Of a stretch of DNA of 19,628 nt, positions 18,499 through 19,628 are shown piece by piece. The first letter of the stretch is position 1; every line of letters begins with the position of its first letter. A model generated the notes under the pieces. The model searched no databases and was not told the origin of the DNA. It saw nothing but the letters and a program-made list of their open reading frames with translations. The position numbers and the translations under genes were made by a program. The stretch lies in assembly GCA_943349675.1 (NCBI GenBank), contig CALQZN010000010.1:1-19628 (forward strand). Reading direction: 5' to 3'. Source of the DNA: Candidatus Nomurabacteria bacterium. Lineage in GTDB: Bacteria > Patescibacteriota > Minisyncoccia > Phycocordibacterales > SBAW01.

Positions 18499-19628
18499 AT
18501 GCAATACGCTCGCACTTGGGGTGCGCAGACGTCGATGCTCGCGCCGCATTTAGTCTCTATCGAGACAGACCTCTCGCGCGGTCTCCACGCGTTTACACTT
18601 GTGGGGCTCCCCGACAAAGCAGTTGAAGAATCGCGCGACAGAGTTGCCGCGGCAATAAAGCACTCTGGGTTTGAGTCGCCAAAATCGCGCAACCAAAAAA
18701 TTGTTATATCGCTTGCACCGGCCGATCTTAAAAAAGAGGGGCCGCTTTTTGATTTACCAATTGCCTTGTCGTACTTGCTTGCTGCAGACGATATCAAGTT
18801 TGACCCCGAGCCTTTTGTATTTATCGGCGAGCTTGCACTCGACGGCACACTGCGCAGTGTGCGTGGCGTGTTACCACTTGTTGCCGAAGCAAAGCGAATA
18901 GGGAAGCGCGCTGTGTTTGTGCCAAAAGCAAACGCGCACGAAGCAGCACTTGTAGGCGGCATTGATATTTTTGGAGCAGAAAATTTAGGAGAGGTAATTG
19001 ACCACCTCAACCAAAAACGCGTTGCAAAAAATATAGTAGATAAAAAAACAACAAAAGAAAAGCGAACTCTAGTACCGACACCACAAACAGTACTCGAGCC
19101 TTCGCTCATGCACACACAGTTTGCGTTCGAAGATATTCGCGGCCAAGAAAGTGCGAAGCGTGCTGCAATAATTGCAGCCGCAGGTGGACACAATTTAGGA
19201 CTTTCGGGCCCGCCGGGCACCGGCAAAACAATGCTTGCGCGCGCACTCGCGTCTATACTCCCACCACTAAACTTTGACGAAATGCTTGAGGTCAACAGCA
19301 TCCACTCGGTAGCTGGAACACTCCACGGCGACTTACTTACAACGCGTCCATTCCGCTCGCCACATCATACATCGTCGTACGTTTCTATTGTGGGCGGTGG
19401 CGCAACACCTAGGCCTGGCGAAGCCACGCTCGCACACAGGGGCGTTTTATTTTTAGACGAGTTCCCTGAGTTTGAGCGGCGAGTTATCGAGGCACTGCGC
19501 CAACCACTTGAAGACCGTGTCATTGCAGTGGCACGCGCAAAAGGGACTGCATATTTTCCTGCGCGTTTTACACTCGTTGCTGCAATGAACCCCTGCCCAT
19601 GCGGCAACTGGGGGCACCCAAGTATCGA
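18499..19628 (+). CDS. YifB/ComM family Mg-chelatase-like AAA+ ATPase (truncated by window edge)
   Basis: Open from ATG 18499 to the window end, 376 codons seen of an expected 500 or so. The N-terminal Lon-S5-like domain (about 1-130) has FTLVGLPDKAVEESRDRVAAAI and ISLAPADLKKEGPLFDLPIAL, a YifB signature. Then FEDIRGQESAKRA, Walker A GPPGTGKTMLARALAS (about 236-251), RPFRSPHHTSSYVSIVGGG, Walker B GVLFLDEFPEF, LRQPLEDR and AAMNPCPCGNWG, the last a conserved cysteine pair of the family. ComM of Haemophilus and Vibrio is a helicase that promotes branch migration of integrated DNA during natural transformation. The same role is plausible for a naturally competent Patescibacterium but not shown. 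Confidence 0.93.
   Translation, partial: MQYARTWGAQTSMLAPHLVSIETDLSRGLHAFTLVGLPDKAVEESRDRVAAAIKHSGFESPKSRNQKIVISLAPADLKKEGPLFDLPIALSYLLAADDIKFDPEPFVFIGELALDGTLRSVRGVLPLVAEAKRIGKRAVFVPKANAHEAALVGGIDIFGAENLGEVIDHLNQKRVAKNIVDKKTTKEKRTLVPTPQTVLEPSLMHTQFAFEDIRGQESAKRAAIIAAAGGHNLGLSGPPGTGKTMLARALASILPPLNFDEMLEVNSIHSVAGTLHGDLLTTRPFRSPHHTSSYVSIVGGGATPRPGEATLAHRGVLFLDEFPEFERRVIEALRQPLEDRVIAVARAKGTAYFPARFTLVAAMNPCPCGNWGHPSI

Overview
The window looks like chromosomal DNA of a Patescibacteria (Candidate Phyla Radiation) bacterium, most likely of the Parcubacteria/Paceibacteria side. The clues are the gene mix: TrmB-like regulator, NYN/LabA protein, short DksA-like protein with a C-x2-S / C-x2-H finger, signal-anchored amidase and trypsin-like protease, and several membrane proteins of no known family. 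Genes are compact, GC content is moderate, and the four tRNAs carry no encoded CCA. UGA is used as a stop (for example at 9596-9598), which argues against the UGA-recoding Gracilibacteria/Absconditabacteria. The assignment is inference; no marker phylogeny was possible.

Layout. 1-279: start of a prephenate dehydratase (minus, runs off the window). 521-3118: HU protein, cell-wall amidase, tRNA-Gly(UCC), membrane-anchored trypsin-like protease. 3119-4321: accessory stretch of small orphan genes on the minus strand, separated by hairpin terminators and short repeats. 4322-5897: rRNA-type methyltransferase, tRNA-Pro(UGG), YraN. 6106-7812: tRNA-Gly(GCC), tRNA-Arg(UCG), CCA-adding enzyme. 7813-8235: apparently non-coding. 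8236-10604: TrmB-like regulator, an orphan gene, exonuclease III. 10630-11987: zincin-like peptidase and tyrosine recombinase. 12083-14382: ribosomal protein S15, NYN protein, orphan membrane protein. 14519-18346: polynucleotide phosphorylase, overlapping membrane protein, DksA-like protein. 18499-end: YifB/ComM-type AAA+ protein (runs off the window).

Two signals go beyond ordinary annotation. First, six matches to the ParB-binding centromere site parS (consensus TGTTTCACGTGAAACA; two at 15/16) lie within 5352-7308, with perfect DnaA boxes (TTATCCACA) at 6006, 7849 and 9683. This suggests an origin-proximal partition locus. Second, about ten genes have a -10 hexamer ending only 5-9 bases before the start codon, so their mRNAs should be leaderless. 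Genes inside operons or with longer leaders instead show Shine-Dalgarno sequences. The rule also settles several start codons, such as GTG at 10604 for exonuclease III.

Functionally the window is mostly housekeeping: RNA processing (pnp, cca, tRNAs, methyltransferase, S15), DNA repair and segregation (xth, Xer-like recombinase, HU, YifB, parS), envelope proteins and two regulators. The 3.1-4.1 kb segment is the most accessory-looking part.
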